DNA of 64,000 bases, taken from positions 188,501 through 252,500 of the forward strand of contig LR746275.1 in the NCBI GenBank assembly GCA_902729315.2, written 5' to 3'. The notes beneath the pieces are model-generated. The model was not told the origin of the DNA. It made no database searches and saw only the letters and a list, made by a program, of their open reading frames with translations. The translations under genes were made by a program, and so were the position numbers. Positions within the stretch are counted from its first letter, which is position 1. Each line of letters begins with the position of its first letter. Shown one piece after another: positions 1 to 12,260 of this stretch. This DNA is from Spirodela intermedia (Eukaryota > Streptophyta > Magnoliopsida > Alismatales > Araceae).

Positions 1-684
1 GACAATGTGCTGATCAAAACTGCGGACATCGGCCAGGTGCTCGAACCCTCCCCGACGCATGTTCTTGCTAGGCCTGCGGCTGATTGAGCCTGAGACTCCG
101 AGCTCGTTGCAGATAATCATGATTAGGGAAGAAGGCGACCCTGCTCCGGAGGGGGCCGAGTTCAAGCACGGACTGACTCCTCCGATGAGAGATGCTCGAA
201 AGCGGCGCTTCCGAAGAGAACCTGACCTCAATGTACGCAGAACCACCGCCCCAGAAGCTAGAAGTTCTCTTCACCTTTGCGGCCTAGATAGATTCTATGG
301 TGGCAGTAGTAATCGCCGGCTGGTTTATTTGTCTCACACTGCAGCCGGAGCTCGTCCAGCGCGTGGAGAAGGACTTGCTGAACATCCTGTCAGGTGGAAC
401 GGCAGAGGATATCCTTTCGGAATCGTTTGTTTTCGTTTTCCGGATGAATCTCGGTGAATGATGGAAATCTTCTTGCTCATCAAGATTTTAATTTCTGCAT
501 TGAATGCTCTTGAATTTATAAGTTTTGGGTCTTCTTTAACTGGCGGAGAAGCTCACGGGTCGAGCGAGCAAAGTCTGCTGCAGTTGCTGCCGCTGCAGCG
601 AGGCGGCCTGCCGCCCCGGAGAGCGCCGGGGGAAATGCCGGAGAGCCCGAAAGGAGCGACTCTGACGATTCGGACGACAGCTGA
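1..684 (+). CDS. TAF7: TFIID subunit 7 (TAF7), 3' part, cut by the left window edge
   Basis: TAF7 is a TFIID subunit acting in RNA polymerase II pre-initiation. Exons seen: <1-36, 113-232, 345-408, 557-684, together 104 residues plus stop. The translation carries the conserved TAFII55 core: a 'KTADIGQ' segment, then 'HGLTPPMRDARKRRFRREPD', then 'PELVQRVEKDLLNILSGGT'. It ends in an acidic serine/aspartate tail ('SDSDDSDDS'), as I recall for plant TAF7 proteins. Introns 1 (37-112) and 2 (233-344) are GT-AG. Intron 3 (409-556) has no usable GT donor that keeps the protein; the boundary that restores the frame is AT-AC (listed separately). The N-terminal part lies outside the window. The identity is firm; the last exon is less certain because tails in this family vary. 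Confidence 0.88.
409..556 (+). other. Probable U12-type AT-AC intron in TAF7
   Basis: The 5' end reads ATATCCTTT directly after the codons for GGTAE, an exact match to the U12 (minor spliceosome) donor consensus. Near the 3' end TTCTTTAAC (532-540) matches the U12 branch-point consensus. The intron then ends in AC at 555-556. Joining 408 to 557 keeps one frame and gives an acidic C-terminus. Branch A to acceptor is about 17 nt, slightly long for the class. AG acceptors at 547-548 and 550-551 would shift to another frame. The call is inference from motif matches. Confidence 0.65.
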
Positions 685-1751
685 TGAGGCCGAACATATA
701 TCCACTGTATCTGTCCCCATTATATCTGTGCATTTAAGAGAAATCCTACCTCTCTCTCTCTCTCTCTCTCGCTCGCTCGCTCGCTCCATCTCCAAGCTGT
801 TTAGAGATATGTTAATCTGCTGATAGATAAAGAAATGGGAATTCTCCCGGGTTCTTGTAGGTGTACGTTCTTCTTGTTCCTCGGCGGAGATGGGGGCGGT
901 CGTCGCTGTCGTCGTCCCAAGATCGGACGACGGTGGCGGCGACGACAGCTGACCTCGTTCTCCTTGTTCTCGATGTTCTTCTCGACGTCTCTGTTCTTGC
1001 TGTCGCTGCTCTATGCTCTCTTGATGGAACTCTGCAATCGTACATCGCCCCTTCGTCGTACCGCCATCCTCAAGCAAGCAGTACCTCTTCCCTCGTGGTA
1101 CTACCCGACTTCCCACTTCCAGAAGATTATCTCTGCTTTAATTATCGTGACAACCAGAAGATTATCTCTTTTCTAGGAGGGTTTTAACCATGCCATCGAC
1201 GTGGTCTCTGGACCCTTCTTCGTCGGTGTTCTTCCGCAGGAACGCCGACGGAGTTCCCGGAGAAAATTTTCTGATCAAGCAGGAGAGGTTTTGCAGCCGG
1301 AACCTGCGAATAGCAAGAAGCAGGTCTTAGAATGGAGGTTACGACGAACCCTTTAGGTTAATCTCGGGAAGAGATCGGATTCCTTTCTCCAGCTGGTACT
1401 GGAAAACCGGAAGGGCCGATAACAAGTACGTACAGTGAATGGAAGAAACCCCCAGGTGGCGGTGAATCCGTCCCTGTCGGAGACCACGTCCGCCCGGCGG
1501 CGGGTTTTCGGAAGAATTACCCGAAGATTTGACCTTGGACTTTTACCGCCGCTGGGTCTGCTGGCCCACCACGGCAACGTGCGGTGCAGAGATAATGGCC
1601 GGATCCTCGCGGCGGAGCGAGCTCTGGAAGGGCTCTCTCTCTCTCTCTCTCTCTCGTATCCTCTATCCGAATCCCTTCCTCGTCATCGTCGTCGTCGTCC
1701 TCCTCCTCCTCCTCCTCCTCCTCCTCTCCGGGCAGCTCTCGGGGCCTGGCG
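685..1751. other. TAF7 3' flank and NDHS upstream region
   Basis: No gene is supported here. The stretch has a TC microsatellite (about 750-770) running into a GCTC repeat (771-785), then AT/GC mixed sequence, and a CT repeat (1633-1655) about 100 bases before the NDHS start. Open frames on both strands are rich in Arg/Ser/Glu and come from GA/CT-biased sequence. Confidence 0.6.
1633..1655. repeat. CT microsatellite upstream of NDHS
   Basis: Uninterrupted CT dinucleotides about 100 bases before the ATG at 1752, likely in the promoter or 5' UTR. Similar tracts lie beside most genes in the window. Confidence 0.85.
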
Positions 1752-2438
1752 ATGGCGTCGTCCTTCCTTGTTCCGGCGAGGTCGTCCTTCTGGGGAGCGG
1801 CCTCGCCGGCCCATCTCGCGAGGGGGGGGGGGCATCGCCTGCCGTCGGCGGGCTTCCCGGCGGCGCCGCCGGCGAGGATCTCCGCCAAGTTCCGGCTGTC
1901 GGAGATCTTGGGCGGGCGCGGCCTCTGCAACGGCGAGGAGGGCCTCCAAAAGTTCCTCAACGACCCCCCGCCGGCCTCTGGCGGAGAACCCGCTCCGCCG
2001 CCGACGCCGACGGCCTCCCCCGCTCCGGCCATCGGCGCCGGCGAGGCCGCCTTCGAGAAGGAGCTGCTGGGGCTCACCGGCGGCTTCCCCGGCGGCGAGA
2101 AGGGCCTGAAGAAGTTCATCCAAGAGAACCCCCCGCCTCCCAAGACCTCCGCCGGCGGCGGGTTGGTGGCGGCGCCGCCGAAGCCGCGGCCGCCGGAGCT
2201 GCCGCTGCTGATGCCGGGGATGATCGTGATCGTGAAGAACCCGAGCAATCCCTACTACATGTACTGCGGGACAGTACAGAGGGTCACCGACGGCATGGCC
2301 GGCGTGCTCTTCGAAGGGGGGAACTGGGACAAGCTCCTCAGCTTCCGCCTGGACGAGCTCGAGAGGAGAGAGAAGGGCCCCCCCATGGTCAACCCCAAGT
2401 CCGCCATCCTCGAACCCCTCGTGGAGAAGGAATCCTGA
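1752..2438 (+). CDS. NDHS: Chloroplast NDH complex subunit S (NdhS/CRR31)
   Basis: NdhS forms the ferredoxin-binding site of the thylakoid NADH dehydrogenase-like complex, which runs cyclic electron flow around photosystem I. The intronless frame gives 228 residues. Residues about 1-45 are rich in Ala, Ser, Pro and Arg and look like a transit peptide. Two related motifs follow, 'GGRGLCNGEEGLQKFL' and 'GLTGGFPGGEKGLKKFI'. The SH3-like domain fills the C-terminal third, with 'LLMPGMIVIVKNPSNPYY', 'MYCGTVQRVTDG', 'GVLFEGGNWDKLLSFRLDEL' and 'ERREKGPP'. Length and order match the family as I remember it. The ATG at 1752 begins the transit peptide. A run of 11 G (1822-1832) lies inside the transit-peptide codons. 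Codon use is strongly GC-rich. Confidence 0.95.
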   Translation: MASSFLVPARSSFWGAASPAHLARGGGHRLPSAGFPAAPPARISAKFRLSEILGGRGLCNGEEGLQKFLNDPPPASGGEPAPPPTPTASPAPAIGAGEAAFEKELLGLTGGFPGGEKGLKKFIQENPPPPKTSAGGGLVAAPPKPRPPELPLLMPGMIVIVKNPSNPYYMYCGTVQRVTDGMAGVLFEGGNWDKLLSFRLDELERREKGPPMVNPKSAILEPLVEKES

Positions 2439-3079
2439 GGCCAGCAGCTGTACCTACCTACGTACGTACCATCATCTTTCTTAATGTCTGTAAAAATACC
2501 CCCCCACCCCCCGAAGGAACTGAACGAATGAGAAGATCAGAAACCTTCTCCTTTCAGAATTGCTTGACCGACGACGGCCGATCGATCTCCGGATCTCGGC
2601 GTATTTCTCATTGATTCCACGCGCGGCCCTGAGGTGTTTCTCGAAGAAGAAACCTCCTCTTTTGGCCGCGAATTCGATCGTCCAATTAGCTCGATCGGGA
2701 CCAAGATTAATGGCCCAACAAAGTAGGAATCCGGACAAGCATGTTTCTCAGAGTCTGACCCGAGCCCGAGTTTATAAGCGTCGTCGTCGGCTCCACCTCG
2801 GAAGGAGCCGGTAGGAGCTGACCTGCATGGCTTCATCACACAGAGAGAACCCAACGTAGCTCTCACGAATCTGGTCAATATCATCTATTATTTGCCTCTA
2901 AGAGTCAAAGGAATGGTTCATTGGGGTTGGAACTGGAAGCTGATAGCACCGTGGGGGGTCTCCCGTCGGTGAGAAAACTTCAACGGGATTGAGACGGGCG
3001 TTTGGGACTGCTACGAATTTCTTTAGCTACGAACTTCTATTAAACAAATTCGTTCATGTTTAGATTTTATAGGAGATTT
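2439..3079. other. NDHS 3' flank to the edge of the retrotransposon block
   Basis: This should hold the NDHS 3' UTR and spacer, including a C-rich run near 2500-2511. GC content drops sharply after about 3010, where AT-rich repeat DNA begins. No gene is recognised. Confidence 0.5.
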
Positions 3080-6000
3080 ATCAAATATTTTTAAAAAATA
3101 GTCAAACCACTTAACTCTTAACTAAAGATGTACCGTTAATTTTTGATGACTCTTATTTACATGCATTCAATTTAATTAAGAAACTATTGACTGAAGCACC
3201 TATTTTACAGTCTCCAAATTGATCTTTACCATTTGAAATTATGTGTGATGCATCTAACGAAGTTATTGGGGCTGTCTTATGGCAAATAATTGATAGAAAA
3301 TCTGTGGTAATAGCATATGCAAGTAAAACAATTTCTAATACTCAATTAAATTATACCACCACATAAAAAGAATTATTGGCAATTTTCTTTGCATTAGAAA
3401 AATTTAGATCTTATATTTTAGGATCTAAAATTATTATTTATCCTGATCATGCTGCACTTAAGTTTCCTCTTACTAAAAATGATACTAAACCATCTCTTGA
3501 GATGGATTTTATTGCTTCAAGAATTTGATTTGGAAATTAAAAATAAAAAGGTTTTGAGAATGTGATAGCTGATCATTTGTCAAGATTAAGTACTACTGAG
3601 GCTGATATCATTCCTTTACATGATTCATTCCTTGTCAAACAAATTTTAGTGATTCAATAACAAAAACATTCATGGTATGCTCCTATTGTGAATTTTCAGC
3701 TTCAAATCAGTTACTAGAATTTTAGAAAAAATATGAACGTGATTATTTCTTTGCTAGAATCAAAAGATATTTTTGGAATGAACTTAATTTATTTTATTTA
3801 GGGTCAGATCAATTTTTCAAACAATGTGTACTAGAGGATGAACAATCTAATATCGTGAAAATGTGTCATGCATTTATTTGTTGTAATCATTCCTCTGGAA
3901 ATAAGCCTACTTTAAAAATTTTACAATATGGATTTTTTTTGGCCTTATTTATTTAAGGATTTTGTAAGAAATGTCATTCATGTCAATTATTTGCAAATAG
4001 TGGTAATAAATATGAGATGCCTTTACAACCTATTTTGATTGTAGAAATTTTTGATGCTTGGAAAATTGATTTCATGGGTCTCTTTCCACTTTTGTTTGGT
4101 TTTGAATTTATTTTGTTGGCTATAGATTATGTGTCTAAGTTGGTAGAGGCCATTGTTACTAAAAAAAAATGATCATATGATTGTTATGAAATTTATTTAG
4201 AGTCACATATTTTATAGATTTAGTTGTCCCAAAAGTATTATCAATGATGCAAGAACTCATTTTACACATTCTCAATTTAGAGAATTACTGAGAAAAATGG
4301 TGTGAACCATAGAATTACTACTGATTGAAGAGTTAGAAGAACTTAGAAATGAGGCATATCAAAATAGCAAAATTTATAAACTCGTACTCAAGAATTTCAT
4401 AATAGATACATTAGAAGAAAGTAATTTGAAACAAATCAAAAAGTATTGTTTTATGATTCTGGACTTTAATTATTTTTAGGAAAATTGAAGTCAAAATGGA
4501 CAGGTCCATATATTGTGAAGGAAATTTATGATCATGGTGTTGTTATCATTAAAGATCCCATAGATGGTGGAGAATTTAAGGTAAATGGTCAAACATTAAA
4601 GATTTATTTAGAGAATGAAAAATTAGGAGCCAAAGAATCTAGTTCGTTATTAGAACCAGAATAAAAACATATATACAAATACTTTTACTTATTTTTAGCT
4701 TTTAGTTAGTATTTCTTTGCTCTTGTTATTTTACTTTATAATAAATGCAGCAAAAAATTATGGAAGAAAAGGGATGCACGTGAGTGATCAAAAAATATCA
4801 ATTTTACTGAAAAATAATAGATGATTGAGTCAAGAAGTGCAGGTGCTATCACGCTAATCTTATCCATTTTAATTTTTATTTTCTGATTTTTTCTTTCTTT
4901 GATATATATGATTTCTAAAATTTCATAAATATTTAAATGATTAGACTTCTTTATATCATTGGGGACAATGCTGATTTTAGTCAAGGGGTGGAGAGTGAAA
5001 ATTGAGCAAACTTTGAAATTGAATATTTAGTTTATTATTATTATTTGAAAATAGAAATTCTATCTATATGAAGTAGGAAAATATATCAAACATGAATAGA
5101 TGAAAGAAATTTCACATATCATGGATGGAACCTGAATTGAAAGAAACACAAAACTGATTATTTTTGTTTTTGTGAATTTTGTATTACATTAAATAGCCAA
5201 ATATTATAGAGGAAGTATGTTTAAGGGAATTGGGCTAACATAAATTAGAAGTTTTGATCTGAAGTGTTCAACTACCCATAAAGTACACAAAATGATCATG
5301 AAACTGAAGTTGGCATTTTTCTCTCAACTTGAAAATTTGTATACTAAGTATTATGATGCAAAGAAATTATGGAAGTAGTCACTTTGAGCAGAAATTGGGT
5401 ATGTCAGATAGAGTGTAAGCCCATAAAAAGAAAAAAAAGAAAGAAAAAAAAGAAAAGAAATGAGATCTTTTCAATTGTCCCATGGAGCTTCCACATGTGC
5501 GATTTGGACAAAAAAAAAGAGAAAAAAAAGAGGAGAAGTTACATGTGTGTTATTGTTTAGATAATGGATTCAATAAATTCATATATCTGAATATTGACAT
5601 TCATGATTGATGTTAAAAGTGATTATCAAATGAGATTTAAGATAATTTATATTTAGTTTTTACAAATTGATGGATGTGAGAATGTGCAAAAGAAGAGAAG
5701 TGAGAATTTTTGTGAAATCTTTAGGGATTGTTTGAACATGAATTATTAATTTTCTTTTTGATTCTTATCTTATGAACCTTAGATATACATATTATATAGT
5801 AATTTGGTCTAGATTTGGTCATGATGAATTCTAAAATTTCAAAAATAATAATAAGATTTTGATTCAAGAACTATGAAATGATATGTGAAATGATTGGATC
5901 TTATTCATGAATAGATATAAACTCTTACATCTCTTATTATGCTTTTGATCTAATTTTCAATAGAGAATATTATTTTTGTTTTTGATAAAAATAAATATTT

Positions 6001-6985
6001 TTAATGCACCATTTAGATCAAAGCATTAGAATGAAATTTGAGAAAGTTATATTCAATGAAATAATTACATCTTTATTATTATTGCTAAGGGACTAGCGAT
6101 GAGGTAAGTCAAAGAGTTTGATAACTCTCATTAATTGCATGATAAAATGCTTAATATTTTATAATTTATTAATTAATTTTACAGAAATTTTATAAAATAT
6201 TTTAATCTAGAAAAAGTGATATTAAACCTAGTTATATGGTTATATTATTAATTTTTAGAAACTACATGATGAAATTGGCTATGAAATATTTTGATTGGTT
6301 TTTCCAATGACTAATATTATTGCTTATGTTAATTGCATTTATTTCTGTTTTTTTCTTGAATTTTCATGAATTTTCTTGACCTTATTATAATAAATAATAA
6401 AAATAAATAAATAATAAATTAAAATACAAGACTAATTACTTTTTTATGTTTTCTGCATCAATAACTGAACAAATATAGCGAGAAGTATAGTAGATGATTC
6501 AACAAAATTGACAAAATTAATGTATAGGAAAATGGGAAGATGCTAGAGGGAGGAAGAAAGGGGCATCTTCAATCACTCTATCACTCTCCACAATCATTTT
6601 CTCTCTCCTTTGCTGCTGAAAAATGCCAAATTCACCCAAATCATGTTATCTGATACAAACAATGGATTTCTTCTTGACTTCTCCCTAATTCAGTTGCTAT
6701 AGAAGTTGAACTTTGTCCATGAACTCATCTTATTCTTCGCTCGATACAAATAGTGAAAAATTTCTTCTGAGAATCCTTCTCTAAATAGCATGGCATGATT
6801 AGAGTCGAACCACCATTGTCAATTGGTTCCAAAGAGTGACAATTGTTGGGATCGTCATTCATCAACTAGAGTCTATGTAGGAATCCATTCGGTGCACTGT
6901 GCTTGCACAAATCAATCAAATTCAGGCAGAAATTTGATCGCCAATTGTTCCACCCATTCTTTTGTAAAACTTAAATCTTTACATG
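3080..6985 (+). mobile_element. Truncated Ty3/gypsy retrotransposon copy A (pol 3' half, 3' UTR, partial 3' LTR)
   Basis: Broken plus-strand translation shows the reverse transcriptase/RNase H part ('FEIMCDASNEVIGAVLWQ' at about 3233-3286, then an '[13 protein letters not shown]' segment). The integrase core follows at about 4040-4160 ('KIDFMGLFPLLFGFEFI') and the integrase C-terminus at about 4480-4663. Stops and frameshifts are numerous. From 4665 the sequence matches, on the opposite strand, the 3' region of gypsy copy B near 18.5-21 kb. An LTR begins at about 6119 (TGATAACTC) and stays alignable with the copy B LTRs until about 6985, where it is truncated. The 5' LTR, gag, protease and most of reverse transcriptase are absent. 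This is a dead, old copy of the same family as copy B. Confidence 0.85.
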
Positions 6986-9900
6986 ATTCTATGATTATAA
7001 TTGGAATGTTGTTAAGGTTAATTCACGGATCATGAATTTCATATGAATGATTGATTTAAAGCATAAGAAACCGAATTGATGCATATGCATTCGATCATGA
7101 GGTTTTATTGAATAATTTATCATCCAATTATTATTATAAGGTTTAATTGAATTACTTTAAATTATGATTAATTAAAGTATATTCCATATTTTTTCCTGAT
7201 CTATCATTATTTTCGAAGTCCTAAAGTCAGCTGATGCATAATTAATTTATAATCTAGAGAGAGATGACTTGCCTATTTAGTTATTTCTCTATTTTTTTGA
7301 AATGACATATGAATTATTTTTATTGGTTTAATGCAGGATTAATAGAATGAAGGGCCTATTAGAAGACCCATGAAGCAAGGAAGGCCCGTAAGCCTTAAGA
7401 GAGGAAGCCCACCACCAAAGGAAGGGGGAAACCGCCCCCTCTAAATGGGGAGACTACCCACCTTCCTTCTTTGAAGGAGTCAAAGGGGATAGGTGGCCTC
7501 TTCTCATTGGCCACTCCCCTCTCCCTCCTCAGCAACCCGTGGGACTATCTTGGCCCCTCAATTAGCTCAATCTAAAGTTTAAGTCTAGGATGAGGGGAGG
7601 TGAGAAGACTCCCTAGGAGCTGCCCTTGGAGAGAGGAATCTCATCCAAGGGTTGTGCTCTCTCCTTCATGATCCAAGGGTTAAGAATGGGCACGACCTAG
7701 ATAAGAATAAAAAGTCATTTGAGGAGAAAGAAGATCATTCTTTGCTTGGAAGAGGAAGCCACCTAGAGGAGAAGAGGTGTAGGTCCAAGAACTTTTGAGG
7801 AAGAATCTCCTTGAAGCACTCCAAAAGTTAACCAAGTAAGTGCATCTATTATATTTTATTCATGTTTTAAGAACCTCTTTAAGTCTTGAATGAATGAGTT
7901 TATTTTCTTATTGCATTCTCTTCTTTTTGAGACCCTCTCAATGAGAAAGAGTTGATATGATTGAAGAATAGTTAGGGATTTGATTCTTTGATCCCTAGGG
8001 TGAAACTAGGTTGATCTTCAGATAAAATTCAATCTTTTTACCCTTCCTCTAATCCCCTTGATGTATGTAGATCTTTTGATTTATCAGTATTAATTATATT
8101 TATGAGAGTGAGTAAGATAGGGCAAATTTAAGATACTTTAAAGTTCCTCTATTTTCTTTTGCTCTTTCGATTCATTAAAGTTGAGCATTCATTGGAAGCA
8201 GAGAGAGATAATGAGATATTAGGAATTATTTTAGGAGTATATTAGCCTCTTTTAATATTTCTATTGATCTCTAAGGTGATGTAGGAGGGCATAAAAAGAT
8301 TATAGTTTTCATTTATGCACTCAGGGTTAAGGAATTCACCATCTTCTTACATTTCACCATCTATTCCTTATCTGATTTTTCTCTCTTGGTGATTGAAAAA
8401 TCATCAAAAGAAGAATCATCAATCCCCCCCTTAGTGTGTCTAAGTCAACTCTCTTCTACCTTCTCATCTCATTCTTCCTTGAAATCAACCATCTAGTAAT
8501 TTCACTTGACTTGTCCTAGGTTAGATAATTCTCTATAGATCAACCAAAATTTCTACTACATTCATTAGTTATATCTTGCTGAAAATTTATTATGTAAATA
8601 TTGTTATTGATCCTCCTTATTAGTGAAAATTTGGACTACTCATATATATGTATGATGTGGTATAAAATGTTGACCACTTCATTGCTCACTTATGCTAACA
8701 TAGCCCATAAACCTTTGACACTTCCTCTTGCTGATGTAGCCTTGAATCACAACATCTTTTGATAATTTTTAGATTTCTGAAAATTACTAGAAAATATCTT
8801 TATAATTTTCTTGAAAAATTTAAGAAAATTATTTTCTAAACTATAATTTTAGAATTAGTTTTTCTCAAGTTAGAATAATTTTCACGATTATGCCTTGGAT
8901 AATCATGTTATATAGGGATTCAAAATAACAAATATGTTTATATTACATAAATAATGAAAATGATTGAAATAAATAGAAAATTATCACATAATTCTAAGGC
9001 CAATACGAACATATTTTAATGTTAAAAAATATGGTTTCATATTGATTTAGGTGACAATTACTTTAATTTTACCTGAAGCATTATAAAAAAATTGAGCATT
9101 ATGAATTACTTTTACTATCACCAATTTCAATTATTGACTATTGACTTTGCCTTGATGTCTTGTTGCTGGTCTCTTCATTTGTCATGTTTTGAAGTGGAAA
9201 TAAATTCAGCTCTAGTGAAGTTGCACTCTTAAAGTTATTGTTATGATTAATGGTCTCTATCCAAATCTAGTGCTGAGTAGACTACTAGCCTAGTTGCCCT
9301 TGCACTTTTATGTGGATATGGATGGCATCATATCGAATTGGGACAATAGTTACATAAAAACTAGACTTGCTGATTTAGGATTTTAGAGCTTTTAAGGTTT
9401 TTATGGTTAAAAAATAGATGGAAGGCTAAAACAATAATTTAAAACCAATATTATAATAAAAGTTTAGTGTGATTTGACTGATTGATTGCGTGACCCTAGT
9501 GTCTCTTTTATTTTTCTAGAAAGAAGTTGACTTACCTTGTTGGATAAGTTCACACAATTGGAAAGACATGTGGAAAAATAGTAATATTGTGTGCCAAAAT
9601 TTCTTGTCTATTGTGCTTGCAAAGCTTTATTTATTCACTTCCTCTCTAAGAGGCAAGTCAAATCACTTGGTATGAGAAATGACCAAGTATACAACTAAAC
9701 CAACTCTTGTAATTGTATTAAGATATCAAAACTTTTTTGACTCAGTATGCATCCAAATTGAAGAAAATATATGAAGAATAAAATGATAAATTTATGTTAG
9801 GAAATATTTGAACATATTTCTAACCCTTGAAACTATTTTGGGGTGATTTAATCTAATGGTGCTTAACAGGCCACATTATCAAATAAAGTAAATCTCATGA

Positions 9901-11761
9901 TGGATGAAACACCATGATACTAAGCATAAAACATTCCATGAGCAGTTTGTGAATTGTAACATAAAAAAAGATGATATGATGGCCAAGTGAAGTGCCATGA
10001 TACCAAAAACATTTCCCAATTGATAATAGTTAGTGGTGGGTTAATTCTATGTGGCTCAATACACGATGTGACCAAGCACATCTGATCTAACAACAAGTGA
10101 AACACCACAATACTAAAAACTTAAATTCATACATGTATCACTATTAAAAGTATAAGTATAATATTATTATTGCCTAGTAAACTAAATATTATCAATTATC
10201 ATTAAAATCGCAATGATAGTCACAAAAATGACATCCATTATATTCTCTTTGTGTGATCAATGCCTCCAACAATTGACAAGCTCATCTCTTCCTTTCCTAA
10301 CCTCACTCAAGACCTCTATTTTTGACAAATCTGTCTAACAAGTGTTGCAACACTTCCAAATGATACATTTGCAACTTCCAATATGGTGTGACACATTCAA
10401 ACAAAATCAAGCCTTCACTTAGGTAACAATTTTTATTTCAATATATATCATGTCTAACTTTTTTAATAATTTCTACAATTACTGATATCTTATGAATAAA
10501 AATTATTTTTTTTAATTTTAAATATCAATTAATGAGATTAAAGGCTGATTATTAACCTTGAAGTGTTAAAAGGTGGAGGACATTTTATATTTATCTGAAA
10601 ATCATGGTCATTATAAAAACAAGTTGATTGTGTCTCTTTCTCTCTTTAGTGAGAGCTCTATTGTCGTTGTATTAAGAATACTCAATTTTAATGTTTAGGT
10701 ATATACCTATTTTATCATTATTATTTTTCCTAATCTCAACTCTAGTTGTAGAGTATAAATGATGAGTTAGGTGATGTAAGTTCCTCTCCTTAGGGATGGT
10801 ACTGTTAGTTGAAGTTCTCTCTATTATTCCAAGAATATGAATTGTTGAAATGACTTTAGGTGATGATTCCTAGTTATGAAGATATGAAAGCTCTAAATGA
10901 GATTAATATCTACAAAAAAAAAATTACAATTATAAAAGAAAACAAGAATTGACGTGAAAAAGTAAAATAAAATAAAAACGTTTATATAGTCACGACAAGG
11001 AGAAGAATAGAGAAACAAAAGAAGAGAGAAGGTAAGTAATCAAGAAGTGAACTATATTCAATAAAGTTAAAACCTAACAAGGAAGTGAATTAAGAAGTGA
11101 ATTAGGAAAGAAATTAAAACTAACACAAGTTAAAATTCAAGGTTATAGGAGAGGAGGCAATGTTAAAAAAAGAATATAAGAAAAGACTTAAATAGAACAA
11201 CATGTTAACTAAATGGGAAATCGAAATGAAAAGAAAAGGAGCTGTAAGCACATAAAATATGTGGCGATCACGTAAAATATGTGGCATTCCCTCAATGTCG
11301 CATGGAAGGAAAACAAGGATCTAAGACAAGTCAAATGAATCTAAACTATTTTTAATCAAAATGAATTCAGTCCTAACTCTAAATCAGAACCTTGCAACCT
11401 TTCCATGTCACGTCGAGAAGGATAAAGTCCTTGATTCAAGTATCAACTAAAAATTAGAAGAAAGCTTAGTTGTAAGAAAATTGAAGAAAGTGCAAATGAA
11501 AGGAGATTCAAATTAAAAGTTGAGCAATGCCAAGTAATGGAATTAAAGGAATCGAAAGGAACAAAACACGTTTGCACTAATGAAAACTCAAACTTACAAC
11601 TGTAACTCTTTCGAAGTCACCATGAGTCTCTCATACATCTCTCTCTCTAAAGAAAATGAATCACGAATTACTAACCTAGATCTAGTCTATGATACCCCAT
11701 TAGACTCCCCATCCTCTCTATTTATAGGTATCAACCAACACGCTTAAGAGAGGACTATCGC
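6986..11761. other. AT-rich unassigned repeat-type DNA
   Basis: No gene is recognised. About 7320-7860 is a GC-richer, purine-biased block with many short direct repeats (for example GAGGAAG/GGAAGCC), resembling retrotransposon LTR or leader DNA. About 8000-11000 is featureless AT-rich sequence with only short chance frames. About 10980-11700 again has LTR-like composition and ends with a TATTTATA box near 11720. Element ends could not be placed. Confidence 0.5.
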
Positions 11762-11905
11762 ACCTTCTAGAGACTCTCCTTATGAATAGGAAGGTTGCAA
11801 CCGATGTGCCTTCTAGACACTCTCCTCATGAGGAATGGGAGGTTGCGACCGCTGCACCTTTTAGAGACTCCTCTCATGAAGAGTGGGAGGTTGCAACTGC
11901 TAGTC
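11762..11905. repeat. Minisatellite, about 48-bp unit, three copies
   Basis: Three consecutive diverged units each start with a CCTTYTAGA-type motif, continue through CTCTCMTWATGA-like sequence, and close with GGTTGCRACYG. Unit lengths are 46-48 bases. They sit in non-coding repeat DNA directly before the 30-bp array. Confidence 0.75.
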
Positions 11906-11939
11906 CTTCTAGAGAGGTGAGATGATGGACAGGCTGTGA

Positions 11940-12260
11940 GAGGATTCTAGAGGATGAGCAGAGGTCGTGAGAGGTTCTAGAGGAGGGGGAGAGGTCATGA
12001 CGGAGTGGGGAGGAGCAGTGGTCGTGAGAGAGTGGAGATGAGGAGGAGAGGTCGTGAGAGAGTGGAGATGAGGAGGAGAGGCCATGAGAGGTGCTAGAGG
12101 AGGAGGAGAGGTCGTGAGAGGGTGGAAAGGATGAAGGGAGAGTAAGGTTCTAGAGAAGATGAGGGGTCATGAGAGGAGCCTAGGGAAGGTGGAAGGTCGT
12201 GGAAGCTTCTAGAGAAGGTGAGGGATCATGGGAGAAGCCTAGAGAAGGTGAAAGGTGGGT
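11940..12260. repeat. Purine-rich minisatellite, about 30-bp unit
   Basis: Units begin GTCGTGAGAG (or GGCCATGAGAG, GGTCATGAGAG) and continue with GGAG-rich sequence. Two neighbouring units, 12021-12050 and 12051-12080, are identical; 12081-12110 and 12111-12140 are close variants, and units on either side are more diverged. The plus strand is almost free of pyrimidine runs. There are no unique spacers, so this is not a CRISPR array. Confidence 0.85.

Noticed and set aside
553-1116. Long minus-strand frame rich in Arg, Glu and Ser
   Set aside because: It runs over CT/GA repeats and the antisense of the TAF7 last exon; the translation has no domain and the composition explains the openness.
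11940-12260. CRISPR-like array
   Set aside because: Units of about 30 bases follow each other without unique spacers, and the context is plant nuclear repeat DNA. It is a minisatellite.
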